The notes beneath the pieces are model-generated. The model saw only the letters and a program-made list of their open reading frames with translations, did no database searches and had not been told where the DNA came from. Of a stretch of 64,000 nucleotides of DNA, positions 38,773 to 49,036 are shown piece after piece (the first letter of the stretch is position 1; each line of letters opens with the position of its first letter). The translations under genes and the position numbers were made by a program. The DNA comes from Bartonella vinsonii subsp. berkhoffii ATCC 51672 (GTDB lineage Bacteria > Pseudomonadota > Alphaproteobacteria > Rhizobiales > Rhizobiaceae): assembly GCF_902825225.1 (NCBI RefSeq), contig NZ_CADEAK010000006.1, forward strand, positions 1 through 64,000, in the 5' to 3' direction.

Positions 38773-40464
38773 TTAAGGTGATGCTTGATTCTTGACAGTG
38801 AGATGCACTTTATCCAGAACTTTGGACAAATCGTTTTGCAGAGCAGTTTCGAGATCAGCTAGTGTAAGTCCTTTGTTATCTTTTGCTTTTATTTGAATGA
38901 CCAATGTTTGTGGATTTTTAGCAAAGTCTCCAAGAGAATTTGAAATATTTTCAGCTTTTTCATGATCTTTTAGCAAAATTTTGGGGGTTTGTGTCATCAT
39001 CAGATAGAAATTGTCATAGAGTTCTTTTTTGAGATCATGTTTCATGTCACCAAGATTTCGTGCGAGATAAGAGAAAAGTTTATCAATGAAACCAGCGTCT
39101 GTATAGCTAATGTTAATATCAGTGACACTAAGGTCTTGAGCAGCAATAGTCATTAAATCTTTTTGAGCAGAAAAAAGTTTTTCATCAACATTAACAAGCT
39201 TCGCTGATACTTTTCCAGATCCAATATTTTTCATGTTGAAAGACATTGCATTAAGAGCAAGTGTACGCTTTTTCTCATCATAAGAAATATCAATTTTTTC
39301 TGAAAAATCAAAGTGTTCAATCCCTATTTTTTTGAAGAGCTCTAAGTCTTCTTCTCTCATTTTTTTAGGTAAAATTGAAATGTTATTGAGAGAGATAAGA
39401 AGTTTTTTTGGTATAAGTTGCTTCCATAAGCTTTGTGTAAACTGGAATGATTCGAGTGTTTCTTTAAATTGTGGTGTATCGATTTTGAGGTTAGTTACTT
39501 CTGCATCAGCTAAGGTAATAGCCAGCAAGTTATTTATGAGAATATCACGTTGTGCTGTTTTTTGAGTTTTCTTGTTAGTTACTTTTTTTTCGTTAAGATA
39601 AGCTTTGATCAAATTTTCAGTTGTTTGCTCCAATGGTTTCACTTTAAAACCAGATGTTTTAAATTTACCAAGAGATAAAGAGATGTTTTTCTCTTCTCCT
39701 TCAAAAATATCAACAATTAGATTTTTCAGAGAAATAGGACCGGTAACGTTTTTTATTTGATTGATAGAATTACTTTTTCCTAAAATAATAAAATCAGCAT
39801 AGTTGATATCAATATCACGTGCTTCTATTGCATCACTTTTGCTGATAATATGCGTTTGTTTTTCACCATTCTTGGCTGTCATATTAAGGTCCATATTTTT
39901 GAAGCTAACAGAACCAATATGACCATTTTTAAAACCAGAAAGCTGGAAACCCTTTATCTCAAGTTTTTCGTTGAGTTCTTTCTCATCTTCTATAGAAAGC
40001 AATATATTGGGCGCAACAATTGAGGAAAGTTCAATACGCATAATTGATTGCAAAATGTCGGATGTGATAGTGGTATCCTTTTTCTTAAAGTATACACTAT
40101 TAAGAGAAATTTTGGGAATTTTTATGTGAATATTATGACGCTTTAAGTCAACATTATAAAGTGTAAAAGTACCAGGAATAAAAGAAAGAGGAGGGCGGGC
40201 TGAAATGGCACCAATTTTAAGTGATGTATCAGCAGGCACTGGCAGAGTAACATTTGTCAAATTGACTTTGCCTATGATGCTAACTTCGGCTGTCTCTGCT
40301 TTTATAGAACGGCGGGCTATTTCTTGTTTTACAAAACTGTCAAGATAGGGTTTTGCTATATAAAAACCGCCGACAACTATGATTGTCAGAATAGCAATAA
40401 ATCCAATAATACATGTTAGCCAGTATTTTAAATTTCTTCTGTATACATCATCAAGATTGGTCAT
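38773..40464 (-). CDS. Large membrane-anchored protein of unknown function
   Basis: A 563-residue protein with a cytoplasmic N-terminus (~1-13), one strong transmembrane helix (~14-37) and a long periplasmic region. That region is lysine-rich and dominated by alternating hydrophobic/polar stretches, a beta-strand pattern, with repeated phrases such as L-x-N-V-T-L and I-x-I-P-K-I-S-L-N. The layout recalls AsmA-type or other lipid-bridge proteins, but I see no definite AsmA motif. The start at 40464 is backed by a purine-rich GAAAGAAG; the frame is open 22 codons further. It stands alone between nhaA and an SLC13 permease gene. I recognise no family and would treat it as a lineage-restricted envelope protein. 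Confidence 0.72.
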   Translation of the reverse strand: MTNLDDVYRRNLKYWLTCIIGFIAILTIIVVGGFYIAKPYLDSFVKQEIARRSIKAETAEVSIIGKVNLTNVTLPVPADTSLKIGAISARPPLSFIPGTFTLYNVDLKRHNIHIKIPKISLNSVYFKKKDTTITSDILQSIMRIELSSIVAPNILLSIEDEKELNEKLEIKGFQLSGFKNGHIGSVSFKNMDLNMTAKNGEKQTHIISKSDAIEARDIDINYADFIILGKSNSINQIKNVTGPISLKNLIVDIFEGEEKNISLSLGKFKTSGFKVKPLEQTTENLIKAYLNEKKVTNKKTQKTAQRDILINNLLAITLADAEVTNLKIDTPQFKETLESFQFTQSLWKQLIPKKLLISLNNISILPKKMREEDLELFKKIGIEHFDFSEKIDISYDEKKRTLALNAMSFNMKNIGSGKVSAKLVNVDEKLFSAQKDLMTIAAQDLSVTDINISYTDAGFIDKLFSYLARNLGDMKHDLKKELYDNFYLMMTQTPKILLKDHEKAENISNSLGDFAKNPQTLVIQIKAKDNKGLTLADLETALQNDLSKVLDKVHLTVKNQASP

Positions 40465-40854
40465 TATTTCTTCTTTCGCTTTTATCACTCTCTGTGATGC
40501 TTTATTTACTCTATGTGAGAATGTACACAAATTTCTTTAAGCAATGACAAAGGCTCAAAATATAGCATGCACCAACCCAATAGTTATCTCTTTTTATTCT
40601 CTTTTACGTTTAGAGCTATTCTGCTTTTTTTGCAAAACATTTTTATCAACTGTCAGCAATTTTCTTTGGTTTCAATATTTTATGTTTCAATATTTTATAA
40701 AGAAGCATTTATAACCAAAGAGAGAAGTATGTGCTGATCATAATTGTATCACTCTAAAATGAGCTTATATCTGCTTTTATCTTGCCGCTTTTTATAGGAA
40801 CAGTTAAAACAATATATTGTGTTTATTGTAATCTAATGGGGAGAGATGGGTATC
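40465..40854. other. Intergenic region between divergent genes
   Basis: About 390 AT-rich bases that should contain promoters for the large membrane-anchored protein and the SLC13 permease. It includes a 14-bp direct repeat (listed separately). No gene seen. Confidence 0.45.
40670..40698. repeat. Direct repeat of 14 bp, 1-bp spacer
   Basis: TTTCAATATTTTAT occurs at 40670-40683 and again at 40685-40698, about 155 bases upstream of the SLC13 permease gene. It could be a promoter-proximal duplication; no function is evident. Confidence 0.6.
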
Positions 40855-42627
40855 ATGACAGGAAATCAAATAATGGCTTTTTCTATCATTGGTCTCATGA
40901 TGGTTGTTTTTATTTGGGATCGATTCCGTTATGATCTTGTCGCTCTTTGTACATTATTGGTTGCTTGCATTGTGGGGCTTGTTAGCCCAAAGGAGGCATT
41001 TAGCGGTTTTAGTAATGATATTGTTATTATTGTGGGGAGTGTGTTTGTTGTCAGTACGGCTGTATCGCGTTCTGGTATAATGGAATTTATGATCCAACGG
41101 ATATGGCCAGATGTGAGATCAGTGCGTCTTCAATTGGCTTTTTTAGTTATTTGTGTAGTGTTTTTGTCAATGTTTGTTAAAAACATTGGTGCTTTGGCTA
41201 TCATGCTTCCTATTGCTTTTCAGTTTGCGCGTCGTTCTCAGGTTTCCCCTTCTGTTTTTTTGATGCCCATGGCATTTGGTTCTTTATTGGGTGGTCTTAT
41301 GACACAGATAGGAACTTCTCCTAATGTTGTTATTTCAGCTATACAAGAACGTTTAACGGGGTCTCCTTTTACCATGTTTGATTTTACCCCAGTTGGTGCG
41401 GCTGTTGCTACTGCTGGTGTATTATATTTGGTGTTTTTTTCTTGGCGTTTACCTGTACGTGTACGTTCAGGTGTATCGTTTGATGATGCTATTGATATTC
41501 GTAACTATGTTTCGGAAGTACATATTCCAACAAATTCACCTATTATAGGAAAAACGATAATGGACCTTGTTAAACCATCAGGTGGTGATGTCATGGTGGT
41601 TCAAGTTATCAGAAACAAAGTCTCTATTTCACCGTTGCCAGATTTTGTTTTGTCTGAAAACGATATTGTTTTGTTGGAAGGTTCGCATACGGGGCTAGAT
41701 AGTGTGATGAATTCTGCTCGTTTGGAATTTTTCTCTGGTCGAACTATTCCTACGGGAGACAAGGACAGCGACGTTGATATTATTGAGGCAGTTGTTACGC
41801 ATAATTCTCCTCTTATTGGTATCAGTGCAAAAGAGTTTTCGTATTTTGATCGCTATGATGTGAATTTTCTTGCGTTAAGTCGACAACATGAAAGGGTGCG
41901 GGGAAGGCTTGAGGATATTGTTTTCCATCTTGGAGATGTGATTGTTTTACAGGGACAAGAGAGGGTTATTCCAAATTTATTACGAGAACTGAAATGTTTA
42001 CCCTTAGCAAAACGCAATATTGTGTTTGGCAATTTGCGTCATGGTTTTGTATCTTTAGCTATTCTCTTTATAGCGATCATTTGTACGGCTTTTCATATCG
42101 TACCCGTTTCCCTTTCTTTTTTCTCTGCTGCTACTGCCATGGTTATCTTTCGTGTCTTGCCAGCGCGTGATTTGTATCAAGCATTAGATGGCCAAATATT
42201 AGTTTTATTAGCAACTCTTATTCCAGTGAGTGAAGCACTAGAGAAGACAGGGTGTACGGATCTCATAGGTCAATGGCTGAGCCAATTGGCGGTATTTTTT
42301 CCACCCTCTGGCGCATTAGCGCTGATGTTGGTTACAGCCATGTTGGTAACGCCATTTTTGAATAATGCAGCGACAGTTATGATGGTAGCACCAATCGCGT
42401 CAAGTTTTGCTCATTCTCTCCATTATAAGCCTGAAGCTTTTCTGATGGCTGTTGCAATTGGTGCAGGGTGTGAGTTCCTCACGCCTATTGGACACCAAAG
42501 TAATATGCTCGTGATGGCGCCAGGGGGATATCGTTTTAGTGATTATCCACGCTTTGGTGCTCCGTTGGCGGTGTTGATAGTCATTGTTGCGGTTCCAATG
42601 CTCATGTGGATTTGGCCATTACAATAA
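40855..42627 (+). CDS. SLC13/DASS-type permease with central RCK_C (TrkA-C) domains
   Basis: A 590-residue inner-membrane transporter. N-terminal helices include S-x-F-S-N-D-I-V-I-I-V-G and a substrate/ion loop M-F-V-K-N-I-G-A-L-A-I-M-L-P. G-G-L-M-T-Q-I-G-T-S-P-N is the family's conserved S/T-P-N motif. Residues ~205-385 are soluble, with two TrkA-C-like repeats (V-P-x-N-S-P-I-I-G-K-T, then V-V-T-H-N-S-P-L-I-G). The C-terminal half repeats the membrane motif: F-L-N-N-A-A-T-V-M-M-V-A-P and T-P-I-G-H-Q-S-N. Such proteins carry anions such as sulfate or dicarboxylates; the substrate is not readable. ATG 40855 has GGGGAG 11 bases upstream; ATG 40846 is too close to it but cannot be fully excluded. 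Confidence 0.88.
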   Translation: MTGNQIMAFSIIGLMMVVFIWDRFRYDLVALCTLLVACIVGLVSPKEAFSGFSNDIVIIVGSVFVVSTAVSRSGIMEFMIQRIWPDVRSVRLQLAFLVICVVFLSMFVKNIGALAIMLPIAFQFARRSQVSPSVFLMPMAFGSLLGGLMTQIGTSPNVVISAIQERLTGSPFTMFDFTPVGAAVATAGVLYLVFFSWRLPVRVRSGVSFDDAIDIRNYVSEVHIPTNSPIIGKTIMDLVKPSGGDVMVVQVIRNKVSISPLPDFVLSENDIVLLEGSHTGLDSVMNSARLEFFSGRTIPTGDKDSDVDIIEAVVTHNSPLIGISAKEFSYFDRYDVNFLALSRQHERVRGRLEDIVFHLGDVIVLQGQERVIPNLLRELKCLPLAKRNIVFGNLRHGFVSLAILFIAIICTAFHIVPVSLSFFSAATAMVIFRVLPARDLYQALDGQILVLLATLIPVSEALEKTGCTDLIGQWLSQLAVFFPPSGALALMLVTAMLVTPFLNNAATVMMVAPIASSFAHSLHYKPEAFLMAVAIGAGCEFLTPIGHQSNMLVMAPGGYRFSDYPRFGAPLAVLIVIVAVPMLMWIWPLQ

Positions 42628-43240
42628 AACATTTTTAGACACTATAAGTGACAGCCTCAAAAGGTTATCAATCGAGTGAAAATAAGTTAAAGAGAATATT
42701 TTTGCACAGAGTTTTACTTGAAGTTTGAATTTTAAATTGAGTTCTATCATGGAGTTTCGGCATTTCTTCCATTCTGGATAACAAAATTTGTTTATTTGGT
42801 TAAAAATATTTTCAATCATGGAAATAAAGCAATATTTCTTTATGAAAATTTTTTAATGGATTGCTTTTCCACTGAAATTCTACAATTGAGGGCTTTGAAA
42901 AGTGCAATAGGAGATTGTTGTTTTAAGATTTTAAAAGATGATTCTCGTATATAATATAACGAGGAGGAGATACGAACAGCTCTTGAGATTGTAGAGAGGC
43001 TTATATAATGGCCATGAGAAATGTGGTAACAGTTTAAAAAGGGATGTAAAACTATATTATGAACCAAAATGCGGTTCTATCGTTTTTGATTGATGGAGTT
43101 GCAAAAGTCCAAGTGGTTTGGATACACATTGATTTGAAATAAATAAGTTAGAAATTTTAAGTTTTTAGTTCATGAGGGCTACCATCTTTATGCATTTATG
43201 CGTAAAAGCACAAAAAGTGAATTTTTCCAAGGTATGATAT
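42628..43240. other. Gene-free AT-rich stretch
   Basis: About 610 bases with no credible gene on either strand. The longest minus-strand frame (42840-43067) overlaps nothing recognisable and has no ribosome-binding site. It likely represents decayed sequence plus the promoter of the following gene. Confidence 0.45.
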
Positions 43241-43912
43241 ATGTCGTATGATAGTTTTATTGCTGAAGTTAATGCAGAGGTTCGTCAGGAAAAAGCTCTT
43301 GCTTTTTGGAGACGTTATGGTTTTGCAATTATTATTGCAGTCGTTATTTTCATTTTGATGGTAGTGACTTATCAAATTTACCATCATGAACAAATAAAGA
43401 AAGCTGGTCATATTGGTGATGCATTTGTAAAAAGCCTTGATTTTGCGGATACACGTCATTTTGATGAAGCGATAAAGCAATTGGAAAATGTTAAAGTCTC
43501 TAACTTTGGGGGATATCCTTTTCTTGCTCGTTTGCGTGAGGCTTCTTTGTTCATGGAACAAGGGGATACTGTTAAATCAGTAGAAGCCTTTGATTCTGTT
43601 GCGGCTGATGAAAAAGCACCACAAATTTTGCGGAAAGTTGCAAAAATTCGTGCAGCTTATATTTTGGTTGATACAGGGACTTTGAATGAGGTCAAAAAGC
43701 GCGTTGAAGATATGGCAAATGATATTGATCCTATGCGTATGTCTGCAAGAGAGGCTTTGGGCTTAGCTGCGTATAAAGCCGATAAGGTAGAAGAAGCGGT
43801 TGATTATTTTAGGAAAATTTCTGCAGAAGGTGCTTTAGGATTAAAAGTAGCAGATCGGGCTCGTATGATGCTTGAGCTTATACAAGCAGAGGGCAAGGTG
43901 AGTAAGGAATAA
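43241..43912 (+). CDS. Membrane-anchored tetratricopeptide-like protein (YfgM-like)
   Basis: A 223-residue protein with a short cytoplasmic head, one transmembrane helix (~25-47) and a periplasmic helical domain of TPR-like repeats ([33 protein letters not shown]). This fits the YfgM/Ancillary SecYEG-translocon-subunit family, which in E. coli sits beside bamB and der and contacts the translocon and periplasmic chaperones. Here der follows after 4 bases, so they are co-transcribed; bamB is not between them. Confidence 0.85.
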   Translation: MSYDSFIAEVNAEVRQEKALAFWRRYGFAIIIAVVIFILMVVTYQIYHHEQIKKAGHIGDAFVKSLDFADTRHFDEAIKQLENVKVSNFGGYPFLARLREASLFMEQGDTVKSVEAFDSVAADEKAPQILRKVAKIRAAYILVDTGTLNEVKKRVEDMANDIDPMRMSAREALGLAAYKADKVEEAVDYFRKISAEGALGLKVADRARMMLELIQAEGKVSKE

Positions 43913-43916
43913 ATTT

Positions 43917-45341
43917 ATGAGCCTTACCATTGCTATAGTTGGTCGCCCCAATGTTGGGAAGTCAACGCTCTTTAATCGTTTGGTTGGGCAAAAATTGGCT
44001 TTGGTTGATGATAAGCCAGGCGTTACACGTGATCGACGTGTTCATGCAGGAAAACTTCAAGATCTGCGTTTTGATGTGATTGATACAGCTGGGTTAGAAG
44101 AAGCGGGTGATTATACACTTGAAGGCCGTATGCGTTCCCATACAAAAGTTGCCATTGAGGAAGCCGATCTTATTTTATTTGTGTTTGATGCCAAAAGTGG
44201 AATAACGCCGAGTGATTTAAATTTTGCTTCATTGGTTCGCAAGTCAGGCAAACCGATAGTGCTTGTTGCCAATAAGTCTGAGTCAAAAGCAGCTACAGGG
44301 GGAGAGTATGAAGCGTGGTCATTAGGTTTGGGGGAGCCTTGTCCAATATCTGCTGAACATGGTTTAGGGCTTACAGATCTTCGTGATGCAATTGTAGATG
44401 CTGTTGGTCCGCAGCGCGCTTTTGAACACAAAAACGAACAAGAATATACTGCTGTACAGCCTGCATCCGTTGGTGATGATGTGGATGATTTGGAAGAGGG
44501 ATTTGTTTACGATGAAAATAAACCCATTCGGATCGCAATTGCAGGGCGTCCAAATACAGGAAAATCGACGCTCATCAATAGCATGTTAAAACAAGATCGG
44601 TTGTTAACAGGACCAGAGGCAGGTCTTACACGTGATTCTATTTCTGTAGATTGGGAATGGAATGACTGTCATATTAAACTTTTTGATACTGCAGGTTTAC
44701 GCCGAAAATCAAAAATACAAGAGAAATTAGAAAAACTTTCCGTTGCAGATACTTTACGTGCAATTCGTTTTGCAGAGGTGGTAGTGATCGTTTTTGATGC
44801 AACGGCACCGTTTGAAAAGCAGGATTTGCAAATTGCTGATCTTGTGATTCGTGAAGGGCGAGTTCCGCTTATTGCTTTTAATAAGTGGGATCTTGTTGAA
44901 AATAGTCAGGTGACATTGATTGATTTACATGAGAAATGTAGCCGCCTTCTTCCTCAGGTTCGTGGTTTAAGAGCTGTTCCTTTATCGGGCCAATATGGTC
45001 AAGGGATTGATAAACTGATGGAAAATATCATGATAATGCACCGTGTGTGGAATCGCCGTATTTCCACGGGACAACTGAATCGATGGCTTGAAACTGTTGT
45101 TGCGCATCATCCACCACCTGCAGTTTCCGGGCGTCGACTTAAGGTTAAATATATAACACAGATTAAGACACGTCCTCCTGGATTTGTGATTTCTTGTTCG
45201 CGACCACAGGTAATGCCTCAATCGTATTTACGTTACCTTTCCAATGGATTACGTGATGCGTTCGATATGCTTGGTGTACCAATTCGCATATCATTACGCG
45301 CATCTGATAATCCTTTTGCGGCACGTTTGAGAAAGAAATGA
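43917..45341 (+). CDS. der: Ribosome-associated double GTPase Der (EngA)
   Basis: Essential GTPase for 50S subunit maturation. The 474 residues have two tandem G domains: G1 G-R-P-N-V-G-K-S-T (8-16) with D-T-A-G-L (~56) and N-K-S-E-type specificity motif (~119). The second G1 is G-R-P-N-T-G-K-S-T (~209-217), with D-T-A-G-L (~255) and N-K-W-D (~323). A C-terminal KH-like domain (~385-470) follows, with [12 protein letters not shown]. An acidic linker joins the two G domains, as is usual. A weak hairpin follows the gene. Confidence 0.98.
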   Translation: MSLTIAIVGRPNVGKSTLFNRLVGQKLALVDDKPGVTRDRRVHAGKLQDLRFDVIDTAGLEEAGDYTLEGRMRSHTKVAIEEADLILFVFDAKSGITPSDLNFASLVRKSGKPIVLVANKSESKAATGGEYEAWSLGLGEPCPISAEHGLGLTDLRDAIVDAVGPQRAFEHKNEQEYTAVQPASVGDDVDDLEEGFVYDENKPIRIAIAGRPNTGKSTLINSMLKQDRLLTGPEAGLTRDSISVDWEWNDCHIKLFDTAGLRRKSKIQEKLEKLSVADTLRAIRFAEVVVIVFDATAPFEKQDLQIADLVIREGRVPLIAFNKWDLVENSQVTLIDLHEKCSRLLPQVRGLRAVPLSGQYGQGIDKLMENIMIMHRVWNRRISTGQLNRWLETVVAHHPPPAVSGRRLKVKYITQIKTRPPGFVISCSRPQVMPQSYLRYLSNGLRDAFDMLGVPIRISLRASDNPFAARLRKK

Positions 45342-45366
45342 TTCTTCTCTGTTTTTTAAGTGCATG

Positions 45367-45407
45367 AAGTCTATATTGAAGAACCAGTTTAAGAAAATAG
45401 ACTTTTT
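45367..45407 (+). terminator. Possible terminator of the yfgM-like/der operon
   Basis: AAGTCTAT (45367-45374) pairs with ATAGACTT (45397-45404) across a 22-base loop and is followed by T's. It lies 25 bases after the der stop codon. The long loop lowers confidence. Confidence 0.45.
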
Positions 45408-46307
45408 CGTAAATGATTACGTTTTAATATTGAAAATGAACTGCTTTTTATCTCCAAAGAATGATGTTATTTTCAATAAAAGAAAAAACATTTTTTATTG
45501 AGCAATATATTGGTTTATAAAAATAATTTTAATCATTCTCTCTATTGAGTGAAATGAGTCATCATATGATGCTATTCTCTCGTTGCAATTTCTTGTAATC
45601 TAAAACAAAAAAGTCTTTTATTGATGCGTTATTGAAAGGAATAAATGTATGGATCAGGATTGTTTGAAGCAGAAGTCTCTTTAATAAAGCATTTTAATAC
45701 AAGAGGAGTTACAACAATTGGGAATTAGAGAGTGTAATGATAGTGCGGGATAAAAAGAAGTTCTCATATCTATAATTATCAAGGAGAAAGCCGATTTGTG
45801 GCGGTTGTTTTCACAAAAAGTAGAAATATTTGCCATATCTAAAACATTTGAATGTAAAGAGAAAGACTTAAAAAGTTAATTACAAAGTGCTGTAGTGCTA
45901 GTATTTAAAATTTTGTTTATATAGGCTTCTTTGCATAACGGTAACGGAATTCATTACAGTTCTATGTCATACATTAAAAGATGTAGAAGACTCATCAATG
46001 TTATCTTTTATTTGTGAACAGGGATAAACGCTGTAAAAGAGGTTATTTTTTCAATATGTTTCTTGGTGTTTTGACACGAGAGCTTTATGGTTTGCTAAAG
46101 CTGAACAGCGATGTATTCTCTGTAGGTTGGAGTAATGATTTAAGAGTGCATAAGGGGTGAAGATTCCTAAAATGAAAAGACACGTTATTTATGGGATAAA
46201 TTGTGATAGATTTCTTTTAGCGTCTTGACGAATAAATTCGAGAACAATATGATGCGCACGATTTTATAGATTAGCCTTTACTTTGCTTTTTGATTAAGGA
46301 GCCAATG
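45408..46307. other. Long gene-free stretch before the atp operon
   Basis: About 900 bases without an intact gene. Small open snippets, for example a 34-codon frame from 46055, lack supporting signals and I cannot assign them to a family. It looks like eroded coding DNA plus the atp promoter region. Confidence 0.45.
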
Positions 46308-46739
46308 ATGGCAAAGGGGAATGAACCCATTGTGCCACTGCAGGAAACTGAAGCAGAAGGAAAAGGGCAAAAAGACTGTCTTCATTCAGAGGATTTGGAA
46401 TGTCGAAGTAAGAAGTTAGATAGAGCTTTAATGCGTAAGAAAGCATTAAAGAAGCGCGAGTATGAAAATGAGGGGGAAGAGTCGCAAGGGAAGATAGCAC
46501 ATGCAATTAAGCTTTCGAGTGAGTTTCTTGCAAGTATTATTGTAGGTGTGGTTTTGGGAGTGGGGTTTGACAAGTTAGCAGGTTCATGGCCATGGGGGGT
46601 GGTACTTTTTCTTTTTCTTGGATTTGCTGCTGGTGTATTGAGTATTCTTCGGTCTGTGGGATATATTTCCTCCAGTCCATTAAGGCAAAGAGGCGTATTG
46701 CGCCAAGATAAAAGGTCCGATAAAGGGCTCGATAAATGA
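46308..46739 (+). CDS. atpI: ATP synthase protein I (AtpI)
   Basis: A 143-residue accessory membrane protein encoded first in the F0 cluster; AtpI helps assemble the c-ring. The N-terminal half is polar and charged. The C-terminal half has two helices (~67-87 and ~93-115) with [18 protein letters not shown] and F-L-G-F-A-A-G, the family's pattern. AAGGAG lies 6-7 bases before ATG 46308; ATG 46305 directly before is the alternative. atpB follows after 7 bases. Confidence 0.88.
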   Translation: MAKGNEPIVPLQETEAEGKGQKDCLHSEDLECRSKKLDRALMRKKALKKREYENEGEESQGKIAHAIKLSSEFLASIIVGVVLGVGFDKLAGSWPWGVVLFLFLGFAAGVLSILRSVGYISSSPLRQRGVLRQDKRSDKGLDK

Positions 46740-46746
46740 GGTTGAA

Positions 46747-47505
46747 GTGACATCACACGCTCCAGATCCTATCCATCAGTTTGAGATTTCACGACTGATT
46801 AAGATTTCCATAGGGAATATGGATTTGTCCTTTACGAATGTATCATTTTTTATAATAGCTACAGTTGTTGTAACTTCGGTTTTTCTCTTTGTTTCGTCAT
46901 CAAGTCGTGGGTTAGTTCCAACACGGATGCAGTCTCTTTCAGAAATGGCCTATGAGTTTGTAGCAACAACTTTGCGGGAATCCGCTGGTGTGCAGGGGAT
47001 GCAATTTTTCCCTTTAGTTTTTTCCTTGTTTACTTTTATTTTGGTTGCAAATTTTATTGGTCTTTTTCCCTATTTTTATACGATTACCTCTCAGATTATG
47101 ATTACGTTTTCATTGGCTATGGTGGTAATTTTGACAGTCATTGGCTATGGTTTTTATAAGCATGGGATCAATTTTTTGAAACTGTTTGTTCCCAGTGGTG
47201 TGCCTGTTGTGGTTTTGCCTCTAGTTACGATGATTGAGATTATTTCTTTTCTTTCTCGTCCTATCAGTCTTTCACTTCGTCTTTTTGCTAATATGCTTGC
47301 TGGTCATATTACCCTCAAAGTATTTTCTGGTTTCGTTGTCTCAATGATTGGAGTAGGGGTTGTAGGTATTGGTGGTTCAATTTTGCCACTTATCATGACC
47401 GTAGCGATTACTGCTCTTGAATTTTTGGTAGCATTTCTTCAGGCATACGTCTTTACGGTTTTAACTTGTATGTATCTTAATGATGCAGTTCATCCAGGAC
47501 ATTAA
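46747..47505 (+). CDS. atpB: ATP synthase F0 subunit a
   Basis: Forms the proton half-channels against the c-ring. The 252 residues have about five to six membrane helices, with the essential arginine R178 in [16 protein letters not shown]. The helix near residue 95 and the C-terminal [12 protein letters not shown] also match subunit a. Translation starts at GTG 46747, with GAGG 5 bases upstream overlapping the atpI stop region, so the two are tightly coupled. Confidence 0.97.
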   Translation: MTSHAPDPIHQFEISRLIKISIGNMDLSFTNVSFFIIATVVVTSVFLFVSSSSRGLVPTRMQSLSEMAYEFVATTLRESAGVQGMQFFPLVFSLFTFILVANFIGLFPYFYTITSQIMITFSLAMVVILTVIGYGFYKHGINFLKLFVPSGVPVVVLPLVTMIEIISFLSRPISLSLRLFANMLAGHITLKVFSGFVVSMIGVGVVGIGGSILPLIMTVAITALEFLVAFLQAYVFTVLTCMYLNDAVHPGH

Positions 47506-47559
47506 TAAAACTGGCGGTTTTACGTCGAATAGTGTAATTTCGCTTTAAAGGAGAATAAT

Positions 47560-47790
47560 ATGGAATTAGTGCTTGCAGCAAAATATATTGGTGCTGGTCT
47601 TGCTTGCTTTGGAATGGCGGGGACAGCTTTAGGCCTTGGAAATATTTTTGGTAGCTATCTTTCTGGTGCATTACGCAATCCATCGGCAGCAGATAGTCAG
47701 TTTGGCCGTCTTGTCTTTGGTTTTGCTGTGACAGAAGCTTTGGGCATTTTTTCATTGCTTATTGCTTTATTGCTTCTTTTCGGAGTTTAA
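47560..47790 (+). CDS. atpE: ATP synthase F0 subunit c
   Basis: A 76-residue two-helix proteolipid of the rotor ring. Helix 1 carries G-A-G-L-A-C-F-G-M-A-G-T-A-L-G-L-G, the polar loop has R39-N-P, and helix 2 holds the proton-carrying carboxylate E59 in A-V-T-E-A-L-G-I-F. Glutamate rather than aspartate is usual in alphaproteobacteria. A well-placed AAAGGAG precedes the ATG. Confidence 0.98.
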   Translation: MELVLAAKYIGAGLACFGMAGTALGLGNIFGSYLSGALRNPSAADSQFGRLVFGFAVTEALGIFSLLIALLLLFGV

Positions 47791-47917
47791 TCATCATCAA
47801 AAAGGGATACCTGTTTTCTGTATGAGAGGGAGGTATACTTTTTGTTTCTTAATGAGAAAAATGTTAGTCTATTGCCGTCGGTTTTAGGGGAAGTGAGTTG
47901 TTGAAGGATGAAAGAAG

Positions 47918-48484
47918 ATGTTTGTTTCCAGTGCTTATGCACAAACCACTGACAAGCCGATAGAACATGTACAAAGTGTTGCAGAGCATGCAGATCGTGT
48001 GTTTCCGCCTTTTGATTTTGTGCATTTTGCTTCACATTTTTTTTGGTTGGCAATTTCTTTTGGGCTTTTTTATCTTTTCATCTCTCGTGTGATTGTGCCT
48101 CGTATTGGTGGTGTTATTGAAACACGCCGAGATCGAATCGCATCTGATTTAGATCAGGCGATGCGTATGAAGCAGGAAGCAGATACTGTAGTTGAAACTT
48201 ACGAGCGGAAATTGGCAGAAGCGCGTTTACAGGCTCATGTTATAGCACAAGCAGCTGGTGAAGAGTTAAAAGAGAAGGCTGAGCTTGAACGAAAGGAAGT
48301 TGAAGAAAGTTTAGAAAAAAAGTTAACAGATGCTGAAAAACAGATCACAAAAATTCGGGATAAAGCTATGCAAAATGTTGGCTCTATCGCTGAAGAAGTA
48401 GCTCTTGAAATTGTAAAAAAGTTGACTGATGTTCATGTCAGCAAAGAATCTGTTCGTTCAGTTATTAAAGCTGCGGATTACTGA
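47918..48484 (+). CDS. atpF': ATP synthase F0 subunit b'
   Basis: A 188-residue stator subunit paralogous to b, present in alphaproteobacteria, cyanobacteria and plastids. It has an N-terminal segment of ~35 residues, a membrane helix (~38-58), then a long charged helix that forms the peripheral stalk ([14 protein letters not shown] onward). b follows after 11 bases. The pair b'/b forms the heterodimeric stalk. Confidence 0.95.
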   Translation: MFVSSAYAQTTDKPIEHVQSVAEHADRVFPPFDFVHFASHFFWLAISFGLFYLFISRVIVPRIGGVIETRRDRIASDLDQAMRMKQEADTVVETYERKLAEARLQAHVIAQAAGEELKEKAELERKEVEESLEKKLTDAEKQITKIRDKAMQNVGSIAEEVALEIVKKLTDVHVSKESVRSVIKAADY

Positions 48485-48495
48485 AGGATACAAGA

Positions 48496-48990
48496 ATGAC
48501 AGATACTTTTTGGGCGTTTGTTGGATTAATTCTTTTTTTGGTTCTTTTGGTTTATTTCAAAATTCCGCAGAAAGCTGTGCGTCATCTTGATGCGCGTGCA
48601 AAGCGTATTAAAGATGAGCTTGATGAAGCTCTTCGTCTTCGTGAAGAAGCGCAGGAAGTGCTTGCGGAATATCAGCGTAAACATGCGGAAGCAGAGAAGG
48701 ATGCACAAGAGATTATTGCAGCGGCTAAGCATGAAGTTGCATCTATTATCGCCGAAGCTCGTACAAAAGCAGAAGAATATGTAAAAAACCGCAATAAATT
48801 AGCAGAGCAAAAAATTGCTCAAGCGGAAGCTAATGCGATACGCATGGTTTCTTCATCTGCTATTGAATTGGCCGTTTCTGCTGCTCGCACGCTTATCGCA
48901 AAAGAATTAGATTCTCATAAAGCGGATGAACTTATTAAAGAGTCTCTTTGTAAAGAATCTCTTAATAAAATGAAAGCATATCTTAATTAA
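48496..48990 (+). CDS. atpF: ATP synthase F0 subunit b
   Basis: A 164-residue stator subunit: an N-terminal membrane helix (~5-24), then a continuous charged helix with R-L-R-E-E-A-Q-E-V-L-A-E-Y-Q-R-K, which is the b-subunit dimer signature. It closes the F0 operon. F1 genes are expected at another locus, as is usual in alphaproteobacteria. Confidence 0.95.
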   Translation: MTDTFWAFVGLILFLVLLVYFKIPQKAVRHLDARAKRIKDELDEALRLREEAQEVLAEYQRKHAEAEKDAQEIIAAAKHEVASIIAEARTKAEEYVKNRNKLAEQKIAQAEANAIRMVSSSAIELAVSAARTLIAKELDSHKADELIKESLCKESLNKMKAYLN

Positions 48991-49010
48991 TAGCAGTTAA
49001 AGTGCTTAAA

Positions 49011-49036
49011 GAACCAGTTTTTTAGGAGAGTGGTTC
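49011..49036 (+). terminator. Possible terminator of the atp F0 operon
   Basis: GAACCA (49011-49016) and TGGTTC (49031-49036) form a 6-bp stem with a 14-base loop, followed by CTTTTC. It lies 20 bases after the atpF stop. The stem is short, so confidence is modest. Confidence 0.4.

Noticed and set aside
42840-43067. 75-residue minus-strand frame
   Set aside because: No ribosome-binding site, no motif, and serine/isoleucine-rich composition expected of random AT-rich DNA.
46055-46160. 34-codon frame before the atp operon
   Set aside because: Too short, no ribosome-binding site and no similarity I can name.
45381-49020. Shared AGAACCAGTTT word after der and after atpF
   Set aside because: Each is part of a different hairpin and the match ends at 11 bases, so a chance match is more likely than a repeat family.
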